In this document: positions 39,994-49,224 of the stretch, in pieces
How the letters are laid out: every line of letters begins with the position of its first letter
Numbering within the stretch: position 1 is the stretch's first letter
NCBI GenBank assembly: GCA_020636435.1
Contig: JACJXX010000001.1
Location: forward strand, 4,998,501-5,062,500
Source: Lewinellaceae bacterium
GTDB taxonomy: Bacteria > Bacteroidota > Bacteroidia > Chitinophagales > Saprospiraceae
DNA: 64,000 bases
Direction: 5' to 3'
Notes under the pieces: model-generated
What the model was told of the DNA's origin: nothing
Seen by the model: the letters and a program-made list of their open reading frames with translations, nothing else
Database searches by the model: none
Translations under genes and position numbers: made by a program

Positions 39994-41823
39994 TCAATCA
40001 ACCAACACCTTGCGAATGATGCGGCGCTCGTCCGCTGTTTTTAATTCGAGAAAATAAAGCCCTGTGCCCAGGCCAGTCTCCACATTCAATTGCTGGCCGA
40101 CGCCCACGTTCTGCGTTTTTTCAAAAACGGTGGCGCCGAGGGCATTCACGACCCTGATCTGTTCAATGCTTACTTCGCCCAGAGTATTGTCGATGTTGAA
40201 AGCGCCATTATTCGGGTTGGGATAAACGCGCAAAGGGGAATTGGCGATGACATCTTTCGTGGCCACAAAGAACGGATTGACAACAACCGCCCGGAGCATG
40301 GCATCGGCCACGGTCCGGTATTTTGCCCATGAGTTGGACAAAACCTCATAAGTTCGGTTGCTGATCGGCCCTTCCGATTCGACGAGGAGCGCGACTGTAG
40401 CCCCTTCCATGAACCACCCGATGTAGAAACTTCCATCGGTGATGGTGACCGGGCTATCCAACTCAATGGCGTTGATGGCGCCGGCCAGATAAGCTCCGGC
40501 GGGGATGGTGATGGCGCTTAATTCCGTACCCGGGCCGCCATTCGGGCCGTCATCGTCAAAAAGCCGGATGGTAAACCCATCGGTGGAACCGCCGGCTATG
40601 CCCACTTGTACTCCGGTGACAACCGTAGGATAAAAAGGAGGTTCTATTTCGATGCCGCCGCCGCTGGTGCCGTCGCCGCCGCCACTCCATTGCATGGCCC
40701 CGGAGGCCGTCATGCCGATGATGTAACCCAGGGTAAGCGTCTCGGCATTTAAATCCACGACATTGAGTTCGGTAATGTTGTGGTCGTTACTGGGATTTAC
40801 GTCTCCGTCGAGGGCCGTTAGCACATCGTAGAAGTACGTGCCGGGGCCCCAATCGACGTTGACCGGCATGAAGTCGACCGTCTGCGATTCGCCGGCCGCC
40901 AGGGGCGGAGTCTCCTGAACATCCAGGAAAATCGTGGATCCGTCCAGTTGCTGGACGGTAGCAGCCACCGGAATCTGGGTAGTTATGTCGGTATTGCCGG
41001 TGTTGGAAACCGTAGCATTGAGGGTTACCATTTCATCCGGCAGCAGGAATACCCCTTCATTTTCGGCATTTAGGTTCGCTGTTGGCGCAATATCCGTAAT
41101 GCTGAAAGTAATGACCTGCGGGTAATAAAATTTCACGGCGTAATTGGACGGCGGCACCACACCACCAAAAACTTCCAGGCCGATGTCTCCCGTCAGGTTT
41201 TCAATACCAACGCCTACTTTGCCGCCCCCTGTACAGGTGGGATAGGCAAAATCAGCATCCATCGTGCCGTACTGGAAGGTGATCGAGCTATCGGCACTCG
41301 ACAGGATGACCTGAAAAGTATTGGAGCCAAAGATCGGATCAGTCTGTGTCCAGAACGTCGTGTTTTCATAAGAAATAATAAACTTCTCATCGCCGGGGGT
41401 ATCGTCGAGGTAAGTATACATCTTGCCCGGCGAGTTGTTGTCAAAATTGAGATCCGACATCAACGGGCAGATCAGGTTGTTGGGGCCGCCGGGAGTGGGA
41501 AGGGCTGGAAAACAGGAAGCGATGTTGGAAACATTGTCGAAGCTGAGCCAGCCATTGGAGCCAATCTTGATCCGGTCGAAATCTGACCAGTAGAAGCGGA
41601 AATCCATGCCCATGGGCATCATCGCGACAGAGTTGTCGTCTCCAAGCCCGGTTACCTCCGTTCCGACCGAGCTAATGTCTATCCATTCAAACACAGGGCC
41701 TTCGGGATCGTTGGAGTCCTTCCACGTGTAGCCAAAAGCATCAGGGCCCTGAGCCTGGAGCAAGGAGGCTGCCAGCAGGCAGGTTAGGAGAACAAAAAAT
41801 AATTGGTGTAGCGTTTTTTTCAT
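39994..41823 (-). CDS. Secreted T9SS protein with CARDB-like domain
   Basis: 609 residues. Signal peptide to about LLQAQG (residue 26). Residues about 30-235 form a beta-sandwich (DSNDPEGPVFEWIDISSVGT, FYWSDFDRIKIGSNGWLSFD, FIISYENTTFW) common in Bacteroidota surface proteins. Residues about 245-360 look like a CARDB/Ig-like domain (TLNATVSNTGNTDITTQIPV, GTYFYDVLTALDGD). After a further beta domain the protein ends in a T9SS sorting signal (LRVYPNPNNGAFNIDN ... GLYFLELKTADERRIIRKVL). Predicted to be secreted by type IX secretion. No enzymatic motif; role unknown. Confidence 0.8.
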   Translation of the reverse strand: MKKTLHQLFFVLLTCLLAASLLQAQGPDAFGYTWKDSNDPEGPVFEWIDISSVGTEVTGLGDDNSVAMMPMGMDFRFYWSDFDRIKIGSNGWLSFDNVSNIASCFPALPTPGGPNNLICPLMSDLNFDNNSPGKMYTYLDDTPGDEKFIISYENTTFWTQTDPIFGSNTFQVILSSADSSITFQYGTMDADFAYPTCTGGGKVGVGIENLTGDIGLEVFGGVVPPSNYAVKFYYPQVITFSITDIAPTANLNAENEGVFLLPDEMVTLNATVSNTGNTDITTQIPVAATVQQLDGSTIFLDVQETPPLAAGESQTVDFMPVNVDWGPGTYFYDVLTALDGDVNPSNDHNITELNVVDLNAETLTLGYIIGMTASGAMQWSGGGDGTSGGGIEIEPPFYPTVVTGVQVGIAGGSTDGFTIRLFDDDGPNGGPGTELSAITIPAGAYLAGAINAIELDSPVTITDGSFYIGWFMEGATVALLVESEGPISNRTYEVLSNSWAKYRTVADAMLRAVVVNPFFVATKDVIANSPLRVYPNPNNGAFNIDNTLGEVSIEQIRVVNALGATVFEKTQNVGVGQQLNVETGLGTGLYFLELKTADERRIIRKVLVD

Positions 41824-41954
41824 ACTAATCCGGGTTTTGAAATTAGAAAGCGATAAAGATAGGGAATTAGACGAAAACCCTGTTGTGAAAATGAAAACTC
41901 AAAAGCCATAACTTTTGGCCGGCAAAAAAACTTCCCTCTTTCTATCAAACCCCT

Positions 41955-41962
41955 TAGCTTTG
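41955..41962 (+). promoter_or_regulatory. -7 element TAGCTTTG four bases before a start codon
   Basis: It matches TAnnTTTG and is followed by CCCT and the ATG at 41967, placing the expected transcription start at or next to the start codon. The -33 TTG was not found at the usual distance (nearest TTTTG ends at 41917). Confidence 0.4.
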
Positions 41963-41966
41963 CCCT

Positions 41967-42965
41967 ATGATCAGCATCCTCATGCCGGTTTACAACGGCG
42001 CTCCTTTTCTGGCGGAATGCCTGGGTTCGATACTGGCCCAATCGGAATCCAGTTGGGAGCTGATTGCCGTTGACGACCATTCTACCGACAACACCTGGAA
42101 GATGCTTCAGCAGCATGCCCTGGGCGACGCCCGCATCCGGCCCCGCCGCAATACCGGGGCGAAGGGCATCGTGCCGGCCCTGAACCTGGCGCTGAAGTAC
42201 AGCCGCGGCAGCTACATCACGCGGATGGACGCCGACGACCTCATGCCCGTGGACAAGCTGAAAATCCTGAAGCGGCTGCTGCAGGAGCACGGCCCGGGCT
42301 GGATTGCCACCGGCAAGGTGCGGTATTTCTCGGAGGAAAATCTGGGCGATGGCTATCGCCGCTACGAACGCTGGATGAATAACCTGATGGACACCGGGCG
42401 GCACTACGAAGAGATGTACAAGGAGTGCGTCCTGCCTTCTCCTTGCTGGATGGCCTACCGCGAAGCGCTGCTCGTTTGCGGCGGATTCCAGCGGGAGGTA
42501 TACCCGGAGGACTACGACCTGGCTTTCCGGTTCTACAAACACCGGATGCGGATCGCCGCTTCGAAAGACGTCCTGCATCTCTGGCGCGACCACCCCGGCC
42601 GGTCGACCCGCAACCTCAAGGCTTATGCCGACTCTTCTTTTCTGGGCCTCAAGCTGAAATACTTCCTGGAGATCGACCGCCGGCCGTCGCGGCCGCTCGT
42701 CGTCTGGGGCGCCGGGCGCAAAGGAAAGGAGGTGGCCCAGCGCCTCCAGGAGGAAGGCATGCACTTCCAATGGGTGTGCAATACGCCTTCCAAGTGGGGG
42801 AAAGATATCTACAGCATTCGCATGCAACCTACGGAAGCGGTCGCCACCCTGGACAATCCGCAGGTGATCGTACTGGTCGCCGCGCCCGATGCGCAGCCCG
42901 GCATCAGAAGGCAGTTGGAAAGATGGGGGCTTGCCGTTGGGAAAGATTACTTTTTCTTTTGTTAA
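41967..42965 (+). CDS. Family 2 glycosyltransferase with C-terminal Rossmann-like domain
   Basis: 332 residues. N-terminal GT-A fold: ISILMPVYNGAPFLAECLGS, then LIAVDDHSTDNTW, the metal/nucleotide motif RMDADDLM (Asp88, Asp90), and a YPEDYDLAFRF block as acidic acceptor site. The last 90 residues (RPLVVWGAGRKGKEVAQRLQ ... VIVLVAAPDAQPGIRRQLE) form a separate small nucleotide-binding-like domain, seen in some family 2 enzymes. It transfers a sugar from a nucleotide sugar to an unknown acceptor. It ends 8 bp before the DUF5691 gene and may be the first gene of that operon, though a functional link is unclear. Confidence 0.85.
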   Translation: MISILMPVYNGAPFLAECLGSILAQSESSWELIAVDDHSTDNTWKMLQQHALGDARIRPRRNTGAKGIVPALNLALKYSRGSYITRMDADDLMPVDKLKILKRLLQEHGPGWIATGKVRYFSEENLGDGYRRYERWMNNLMDTGRHYEEMYKECVLPSPCWMAYREALLVCGGFQREVYPEDYDLAFRFYKHRMRIAASKDVLHLWRDHPGRSTRNLKAYADSSFLGLKLKYFLEIDRRPSRPLVVWGAGRKGKEVAQRLQEEGMHFQWVCNTPSKWGKDIYSIRMQPTEAVATLDNPQVIVLVAAPDAQPGIRRQLERWGLAVGKDYFFFC

Positions 42966-42973
42966 CTTGGAAG

Positions 42974-44494
42974 ATGATCTGGGAAGAACTCACCAAAATA
43001 GCGCTCATCGGCACCGAGCGGGGCAACCTCCCGGAAGAGGTGGCCGAAGCTTTGTCCCGCCTTGGGGTGGATACCGGGGCCGATCCCGCCCGGGTAGTGC
43101 TCGAAGGGGCGGCGCTTTACCATCAGTTGCGGCGCGCAGGGTTCCCCACGCCGGCCTACCGGGGCGAACGCCCTGCGGCTGTTGAAGGAGTGGAGGATAA
43201 CCGGGCCGTGGTTTCCAGCAAAGCAGCCCGGCACCTGGGCCTCATCCTGAAAGGGCGTTTCCAACAAGCCTTGCCCGAATACCTTCAGCTCCTGAAGCAA
43301 AACCAGAAACGCATGCCGGCCGAGCATCTGCCGGCGTTGTTCTATTCCAGCCTTAAGTCGGCGCCCCTCTGGACGTTGGTGCAGGAAAACCTCGGCCCTG
43401 CCGAACGCTGGCTCCTCCGCCAGAACCCTGAATGGGCCGCTCTGGCCGCTCGGCCCGATGTCGAATCCTGGCCCGACGCGGCTCACGAGGAGCGGCTCGG
43501 CATGCTGCGCTACGTGCGGCCGGCGCGGCCGGAAGAGGCAATTCCGCTCCTGGAAAGCATTTGGAGCGACATATCCCACCCTCAAAAACAGCGCTTTCTG
43601 AAAGAGATGGAGCCCCACCTGGGGGTGTACGACGAGGCCTTCCTGGAGGCCTGCCTGGGCGACAGCCGCAAGGAAGTGCGCAGTGCCGCTGCTTTGATGT
43701 TGGCCCGTTTGCCAGAGTCTGCATTATTGGAGCGGCTCTTCTCCCGAGCGCGGGCGCTCTTTCGCGAGGAAAAAGGAAAAGGGCTGGCCCTTTCTTTGCC
43801 GGAGAAGCTCGATGATGGCCTGAAACGAGATGGCATTGGCGCCGGCAAAAAACCGAACGCCGGAGGAAAGCGCGCCGGCTGGGCTTTTGAAATCCTGGGC
43901 AGGATTCCTCCCAAAAGGTGGGAGGAACACTTCGGCCGCCCTACCGTCGACACCCTGCGCCTGCTGGCCGGTTGCGACCGGAAAAAGCTGGCGCTCGACG
44001 CGCTGGCCAACGCCGCCGTCCTCCATCAGGACCACCGCTGGATAGAGGCCATGCTCCGCTATTGGTGGCGCACCGATGAGGAGGAGGCCTGGGGCGGCAG
44101 TACGGGCAAATTGCTGATGGAGCGCCTCCCCGGCCCGGCATTCAACGAGATCGCCCTGCAGCACCTGAAGCAAAACCCGGGCTTCATCGAGGAAAAAAGC
44201 TTCCTCTTCCAGTTGCTCTGCCTGAATCCCCACCCGTGGGACAATGCCCTCGCCCAATTGGTTCTTAGCGGGTTTCAGCAATGGCTCTCCGGCGCCCGCG
44301 CTTATTACTGGAACCTCTGGCACTACAAGCAAATACTGGAAGTGGCCGCTTACCGCGTTGACCCGAATCTGCTGGAGAACTTCCGCGCCGGCTGGGATAC
44401 CCGCTCGCCCGTGTGGTACCGTTGGGAAAAGGAAGTGGAGCGGTTTCTCAAGGCGGTGGCGTTCCGGAAGGAGATGAGAGAAGCGGTGAAATAA
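42974..44494 (+). CDS. DUF5691 family protein
   Basis: 506 residues from MIWEELTKIALIGTERGNLP, the family's usual opening. The frame is open far upstream but that part overlaps the glycosyltransferase. The body consists of helical HEAT-like repeats (for example LLKQNQKRMPAEHLPALFYS, DAAHEERLGMLRYVRPARPE, EAFLEACLGDSRKEVRSAAA). It is predicted to be an adaptor in clusters with SWIM zinc-finger, MoxR ATPase, DUF5682 and vWA proteins. It is followed after 30 bp by the MoxR gene. Function undetermined. Confidence 0.78.
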   Translation: MIWEELTKIALIGTERGNLPEEVAEALSRLGVDTGADPARVVLEGAALYHQLRRAGFPTPAYRGERPAAVEGVEDNRAVVSSKAARHLGLILKGRFQQALPEYLQLLKQNQKRMPAEHLPALFYSSLKSAPLWTLVQENLGPAERWLLRQNPEWAALAARPDVESWPDAAHEERLGMLRYVRPARPEEAIPLLESIWSDISHPQKQRFLKEMEPHLGVYDEAFLEACLGDSRKEVRSAAALMLARLPESALLERLFSRARALFREEKGKGLALSLPEKLDDGLKRDGIGAGKKPNAGGKRAGWAFEILGRIPPKRWEEHFGRPTVDTLRLLAGCDRKKLALDALANAAVLHQDHRWIEAMLRYWWRTDEEEAWGGSTGKLLMERLPGPAFNEIALQHLKQNPGFIEEKSFLFQLLCLNPHPWDNALAQLVLSGFQQWLSGARAYYWNLWHYKQILEVAAYRVDPNLLENFRAGWDTRSPVWYRWEKEVERFLKAVAFRKEMREAVK

Positions 44495-44524
44495 AAACAT
44501 TAATTAGCGCGAAAACCATAAACC

Positions 44525-45616
44525 ATGCCAAACGACCAAATCATCCTCCGTCCCCCGGCGGAGGAAGCCTACGCCCACGAACTAAAGGCGCTGAAAGCTG
44601 CCGACCAACACCCCAAGCCCCCCAACTGGGCGCTCTCCCCCTGGGCAGTGGTGAATTATATTATAGGAGGAAAGCTGGAAGGCGGCACTGAGATTGAACC
44701 CAAATACTACGGCAGCCGGCGCCTCATCGAGGTGGCGGTGGCCACCCTGGCCACCGACCGGGCGCTGCTGCTCACCGGCATTCCGGGCACGGCCAAGACC
44801 TGGGTGTCGGAGCACCTGGCGGCAGCCATTTCGGGCAGCTCCCGGCTCCTGGTTCAGGGCACGGCGGGGCTGAGCGAGGAGGCCCTGCGCTACGGCTGGA
44901 ACTACGCCCGCCTGATCGCCGAGGGGCCATCGGAAAAAGCGATGGTGCCCAGCCCGGTCATGCTGGCCATGCAGAACGGGAAGGTGGCCCGCATAGAAGA
45001 GCTCACCCGCATCCCTTCCGATGTTCAGGATGCCCTCATCACGGTGCTTTCCGAGAAAATCCTGCCCATACCGGAGCTGAATACCGACGTACAGGCCCGG
45101 CAGGGTTTCAACATCATCGCTACCGCCAACAACCGCGACAAAGGAATCAATGAACTGTCGAGCGCCTTGCGGCGGCGTTTCAATACGGTGGTCATGCCCC
45201 TGCCGGCCACGCTGGAAGAGGAAGTAACCATCGTCAAAAACCGCGTAGCTCAGATCGGCGCTTCTCTGGAGTTGCCTCCCATGGCGGCCCCCATTGAAGA
45301 GATTCGCCGCCTGGTGACCATCTTCCGGGAGCTGCGCAACGGCAAAACCGAAGACGGCAAGCGCAAGCTCAAACAGCCAGGCAGTACGCTGAGCACCGCC
45401 GAGGCCATTTCCGTCATCAACAACGGGCAGGCGCTGGCCATCCACTTCGGCGACGGCGAAGCCCGCGCCGCCGATATCGCCGGCAGCCTGATCGGAGCAG
45501 TGATTAAAGACCCGGTGCAGGACAAAACCGCCTGGCTGGAATACCTCGAAACGGTGGTCAAGGAGCGCGATGGCTGGCAGGACCTGTACGAGGCTTGTAA
45601 GGAGATGCTGGACTGA
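44525..45616 (+). CDS. MoxR-family AAA+ ATPase
   Basis: 363 residues. Walker A GIPGTAKTW (85-93), a Walker B/sensor region KVARIEELTRIPSDVQDALI, sensor 1 FNIIATANNRDKGINELSSA and the arginine finger in ALRRRFNTV. MoxR ATPases act as chaperones that load metal or ligand onto, or remodel, vWA-domain partners. Here the partners by position are DUF5691 (upstream) and DUF5682 (downstream). No vWA gene is adjacent. Clearly different from the CoxD-type MoxR at 57649. Confidence 0.92.
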   Translation: MPNDQIILRPPAEEAYAHELKALKAADQHPKPPNWALSPWAVVNYIIGGKLEGGTEIEPKYYGSRRLIEVAVATLATDRALLLTGIPGTAKTWVSEHLAAAISGSSRLLVQGTAGLSEEALRYGWNYARLIAEGPSEKAMVPSPVMLAMQNGKVARIEELTRIPSDVQDALITVLSEKILPIPELNTDVQARQGFNIIATANNRDKGINELSSALRRRFNTVVMPLPATLEEEVTIVKNRVAQIGASLELPPMAAPIEEIRRLVTIFRELRNGKTEDGKRKLKQPGSTLSTAEAISVINNGQALAIHFGDGEARAADIAGSLIGAVIKDPVQDKTAWLEYLETVVKERDGWQDLYEACKEMLD

Positions 45617-45618
45617 AA

Positions 45619-45660
45619 AATGTAAAATGCAAAATGTAAAATGTAAAATGCAAAACGCTA
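45619..45660. repeat. AAAATGTAAAATGC low-complexity repeat
   Basis: Alternating AAAATGTAAAATGC units immediately after the MoxR stop codon. Similar A-rich tracts recur after other genes. Confidence 0.6.
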
Positions 45661-45741
45661 AATTGAAAATGAAAAAGCGGCATTCGGAGAGCTGCCAGGG
45701 TAAAGCCGGTTAATCATTCCTTCATTCCTTCACTAATTGTC

Positions 45742-47979
45742 ATGTACAAGATTTACGGCATACGGCACCACGGCCCCGGCTCCACGCGCAGCCTGCTGCG
45801 CGCTTTGGCGGCGGCGCCCCCCGACTGCCTGCTCATCGAGGCGCCCGCCGATGCGGAGCCGGTGCTGGAGTACGCTTCGCACCCGGGCATCATTCCGCCG
45901 GTAGCTGTATTGCTGTACGACGAGAAAGACCTGAGCAAGGCCTCCTATTTGCCCTTTGCCGCCTTCTCTCCGGAGTGGCAGGCCATTCAGTACGGGCTGG
46001 CGCAGGGCATTCCGGTGCAGTTTATGGACCTGCCGATGAGCATGCAATTTCAGATGGAGGACGACAAAAAAGGGCAGTTGGAAATCCCGCTGCCGTCTTC
46101 CGAAAATGAAGGGCCCATCGTCCGGGATCCCATGGGCTATATTGCCGAAATCGCCGGTTATTCAGACAGCGAGCGCTGGTGGGAGGCCACCTTCGAGCAA
46201 CCCGACAACCAGGAAGATATTTTCGCTTCCATCCTCGAACTCAACACGGCCCTCCGCAGCGAGCTGGGCCGGCAGGAAACCCGCCACAACCAGGTGCGGG
46301 AGGCCTACATGCGAAAAACACTGCGCAAGGCGCTGTCGGACGGTTATAAAAACGTGGCCGTCGTCTGCGGCGCCTGGCATGCGCCGGCCCTGCACCATCT
46401 CCCTCGTTTTAAACCCAAGGATGATAATGCGCTGCTGAAAGGGCTGCGGAAAAAGAAGATAATGGCCACCTGGATACCCTGGAGCTACCGGCGCCTGGCC
46501 TTTCAAAGCGGTTACCGGGCCGGGGTGGTCTCTCCCGCCTGGTATGCGTTGCTTTTCACCCGCCGCGAAGAGGCGGTGCAGTGGTGGATGGCGCGGGTAT
46601 CGGGCCTGCTGCGCCGGGAAGGTTTCAATGCCTCCGCCGCCCATGCCACCGAGGCAGCCCGCCTGGCCAATGCCCTGGCAGCCATCCGGCGGCAGCCCAT
46701 CGCGGGCATTGAAGAAATGAAGGAGGCCGTTCTGGCCGTTTACTGCGAAGGCAACGAAGAGCCGTTGCAATTGATCGAAAACCACCTCGTCATCGGGGAA
46801 GAGATCGGCGAAGTGCCGGCCGATATTCCCCAGATTCCATTGCAGCAAGACCTGGAAAGCCGCATCCGTTCGCTTCGCCTGACGAAGGTTTTCAAGTCTC
46901 CTTCGGCAGAGATTAAAGAGCTGGACCTGCGCAAGCCCAATCAGCTCGAAATCAGCCACCTGCTGCACCAGCTCAACGTATTGGAAATTCCCTGGGGGAA
47001 AATACTGGAAGCGCCGGAAAACCGGCTCGGCGGGTTCCACGAAAACTGGCGCCTGGAATGGCAGCCGGATTTTGCCATTAAAGTCATCGAAGCGGGAATG
47101 TGGGGCAATACCGTCTACAACGCCGCCACCTTTTACATCCAGAAACGCGCTTCCGAAACGGCGGAGCTCTCCCTGCTGACCGGGCTGGCCCGCGAGGCGC
47201 TGCTGGCGGGCATCACCACCGCCTTCAACGCCCTTGTTGCCCGCATCGAAGATGCCGCCGCCCTGAGCCGCGACGTTCTCTACCTCATGGAAGCGCTCCC
47301 GGTACTGGCCGATATTGCCCGCTACGGCGACACCCGGCAGACGGACGTGGAGTCGGTCAAAGCCCTGATCCGGCACATAACGCCGCGCATTTGCATCGGC
47401 TTGCCCGGCGCCGTGCTCCACATCGAGGAGGAGCCTGCCCGGCAGTGGCTCCGGCTCATCGTTCAGAACAACCGCGCCATAAGTTTGCTCCATCAGGAGA
47501 TTGATCAGCAGCAATGGGCCGATGCGCTGGAAAAGGCCGCCGCTGCAAATGCCGCTCATCCGCTCATCCGCGGCCTCGTTGCCCGCATGCTGTTCGACCG
47601 GTCGGTGCACCGCCCTCCGGAAACGGCCCGTCTGATGCGCTACTCCCTCTCGGCATCTGATGAGGCTCAGGATGGCGCCCTCTGGCTGGAAGGCTTCCTC
47701 AACGGAAGCGGCCTGCTGCTCATTCACCTGCCCGGCCTGTGGGAAATCCTCGATGAATGGATCGCGGAAATGCCGGAAAACCACTTCAGCGAAGTACTGC
47801 CGCTGCTGCGCCGGGCTTTCTCCAACTTTACGCCTCCGGAACGGGAAAAGATGCTGCGAATGGCCCGGGGAGGGCAGCAAAAGCCGGCCCAGGAAAAGCC
47901 GGAAGCTGTTTCTGCCTTCGACCAAAACCGGGCCAAACAGGTGCTGCCGACGGTGAGGCTCCTGCTGGGGCTGGAGTGA
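45742..47979 (+). CDS. DUF5682 family protein
   Basis: 745 residues. The opening MYKIYGIRHHGPGSTRSLLR, then DCLLIEAPADAEPVL and VAVLLYDEKDLS is the DUF5682 signature; the N-terminal third resembles the EreA/TraB-like or ChaN-like fold, with conserved His and acidic residues (IRHHGPGS, LLIEAPAD, VVCGAWHAPAL). The C-terminal half is helical (LLREALLAGITTAFNALVAR). It belongs to the DUF5691-MoxR-DUF5682 cluster. The partner vWA protein, usual next gene, is absent: 475 bp of non-coding DNA and convergent scpA follow. Biochemical function unknown. Confidence 0.8.
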   Translation: MYKIYGIRHHGPGSTRSLLRALAAAPPDCLLIEAPADAEPVLEYASHPGIIPPVAVLLYDEKDLSKASYLPFAAFSPEWQAIQYGLAQGIPVQFMDLPMSMQFQMEDDKKGQLEIPLPSSENEGPIVRDPMGYIAEIAGYSDSERWWEATFEQPDNQEDIFASILELNTALRSELGRQETRHNQVREAYMRKTLRKALSDGYKNVAVVCGAWHAPALHHLPRFKPKDDNALLKGLRKKKIMATWIPWSYRRLAFQSGYRAGVVSPAWYALLFTRREEAVQWWMARVSGLLRREGFNASAAHATEAARLANALAAIRRQPIAGIEEMKEAVLAVYCEGNEEPLQLIENHLVIGEEIGEVPADIPQIPLQQDLESRIRSLRLTKVFKSPSAEIKELDLRKPNQLEISHLLHQLNVLEIPWGKILEAPENRLGGFHENWRLEWQPDFAIKVIEAGMWGNTVYNAATFYIQKRASETAELSLLTGLAREALLAGITTAFNALVARIEDAAALSRDVLYLMEALPVLADIARYGDTRQTDVESVKALIRHITPRICIGLPGAVLHIEEEPARQWLRLIVQNNRAISLLHQEIDQQQWADALEKAAAANAAHPLIRGLVARMLFDRSVHRPPETARLMRYSLSASDEAQDGALWLEGFLNGSGLLLIHLPGLWEILDEWIAEMPENHFSEVLPLLRRAFSNFTPPEREKMLRMARGGQQKPAQEKPEAVSAFDQNRAKQVLPTVRLLLGLE

Positions 47980-48454
47980 TGGGGTATGGTTGTCTGTTGA
48001 TGGTTGTCTGTTGTGGGACGGCAGTAACGGACCACCACCAACAAACAACTGTCAACAAAATCTCAAGACTTAATAAGGATTTAACGCGCGTTTAATGTTC
48101 AGTTAAGCTGTGATGGCGACTTTTGTGTCATGCTAAGAAAGAATATAGAGATCGAAAATGCAAATGTTGATTTCTTGCTGTCATCTTCTTTTATGATGCT
48201 AATCTTTCCTGCAATCTAAAGTCGCTTTCGTGGCCAGGGTCGTGTTGCTCGACATGACGCTGGCTCATTTTTTAATCCATGCTTAATAATAGGTTAATAT
48301 CTGATTCACACTAGAAAAGGATCTTAACCCGCAAAAAATATTTGTATCCTATACTGTAGCCCTATAAATGTTTCTTTGCTGGCTATGCTGTTGAGCATAG
48401 CCTTTTTTTTGCCCGACTGGCAACCTGAGGGCTATGGCGTCTTCAAGTTCCGGG
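47980..48454. other. Intergenic region with repeats and a terminator
   Basis: It begins with GGTTGTCTGTTGATGG-type units and their partial complement (about 47985-48060). From 48060 to 48380 no reading frame of substance is visible; AAAAATATTTGTATCC (48334-48349) is near a promoter -7 element (one base off TAnnTTTG), and a strong terminator follows at 48381. A short ncRNA between them is possible. Confidence 0.4.
48381..48410 (+). terminator. Strong intrinsic terminator
   Basis: GGCTATGCT (48381-48389) and AGCATAGCC (48394-48402), perfect 9-bp stem with a GTTG loop, followed by eight T. It reads rightward, so it ends either the DUF5682 transcript or a short unannotated RNA. The convergent gene ends at 48455. 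Confidence 0.85.
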
Positions 48455-49219
48455 TTATTCCTCCTCCATGAGATCCGGCTCTTTGTACTCCTCCAGCCAG
48501 AAGTTGTTGTACCCCAGGCCAACAGTGATTTCTATCATTTGCAGGTTGAGCAGTTCCAGCAGTGCCAGGAAGGTGACGATGGCGTGGATGCGGTTGGTGC
48601 ATTCGGTGAAGACATCCTGAAAGCTGGCGCGCCGGCCGTTTTGCACTTTGGAGAAAATGCGGGACTGCTGTTCTTCGATGGTGTAACTGAATTGTACGAT
48701 TTGGTGGACCGACTTGGGGTGAGTGGTATCGAAGCGCTCCATGATTCGTTCGAAGGCACGGAGCAGTTTGAAAAGCGTGACCGACTCCAGTTCGGCATCT
48801 ACCAGGGCCTTGTTGGCGATGCGCTGCAGCTCGCGGGAGACGTTGCCCCGGTAGGCCTGCATGCCGCGTTGTTCCTCCATCTGCCGCATCTCCTCCAGTA
48901 CGCTTTTGTAGCGCTTGTACTCCAGCAGGCGATGGACCAGTTCCTCCCGGGGGTCGATCTCGTTCCCTTCCTCGTCCACCGGTTTGCGGGGCAGCAGCAG
49001 CTTGGCCTTGATGCGGCAGAGCGTTGCCGCCACCAGGATAAACTCGCTGGCCAGGTCGATATTCATCCGTTCCATCTGCCGGATGTATTCCAGGAAGTCG
49101 TCGGTGATTTTCGCGATGGGAATATCGTAAATATCCAGCTCGTCCCGCTCGATGAAGAAGAGCAGGAGATCAAAGGGCCCCTCGAATTGAGGGAGTTTTA
49201 TGGTGTAGGAATTATCCAT
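48455..49219 (-). CDS. scpA: Segregation and condensation protein A
   Basis: 254 residues. Kleisin family: N-terminal YTIKLPQFEGPFDLLLFFIE, then DIYDIPIAKITDDFLEYI, LASEFILVAATLCRIKAKLLLP; middle acidic linker; C-terminal TNRIHAIVTFLALLELLNLQ and MIEITVGLG, the winged-helix contact with Smc. It forms the SMC-ScpA-ScpB condensin. scpB is not in the window. It starts 5 bp after the Uma2 gene on the same strand and is probably translated from the same message. Confidence 0.95.
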   Translation of the reverse strand: MDNSYTIKLPQFEGPFDLLLFFIERDELDIYDIPIAKITDDFLEYIRQMERMNIDLASEFILVAATLCRIKAKLLLPRKPVDEEGNEIDPREELVHRLLEYKRYKSVLEEMRQMEEQRGMQAYRGNVSRELQRIANKALVDAELESVTLFKLLRAFERIMERFDTTHPKSVHQIVQFSYTIEEQQSRIFSKVQNGRRASFQDVFTECTNRIHAIVTFLALLELLNLQMIEITVGLGYNNFWLEEYKEPDLMEEE

Positions 49220-49224
49220 TTATT

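Noticed and set aside
44525..45616. Assigning this MoxR ATPase to the cox cluster
   Set aside because: A separate CoxD-like MoxR gene lies in the cox cluster; this one is tied by position to DUF5691 and DUF5682.
47980..48120. tRNA or structured RNA gene after DUF5682
   Set aside because: The pairing is between low-complexity TGTTGG-type units; no cloverleaf or known RNA motif.
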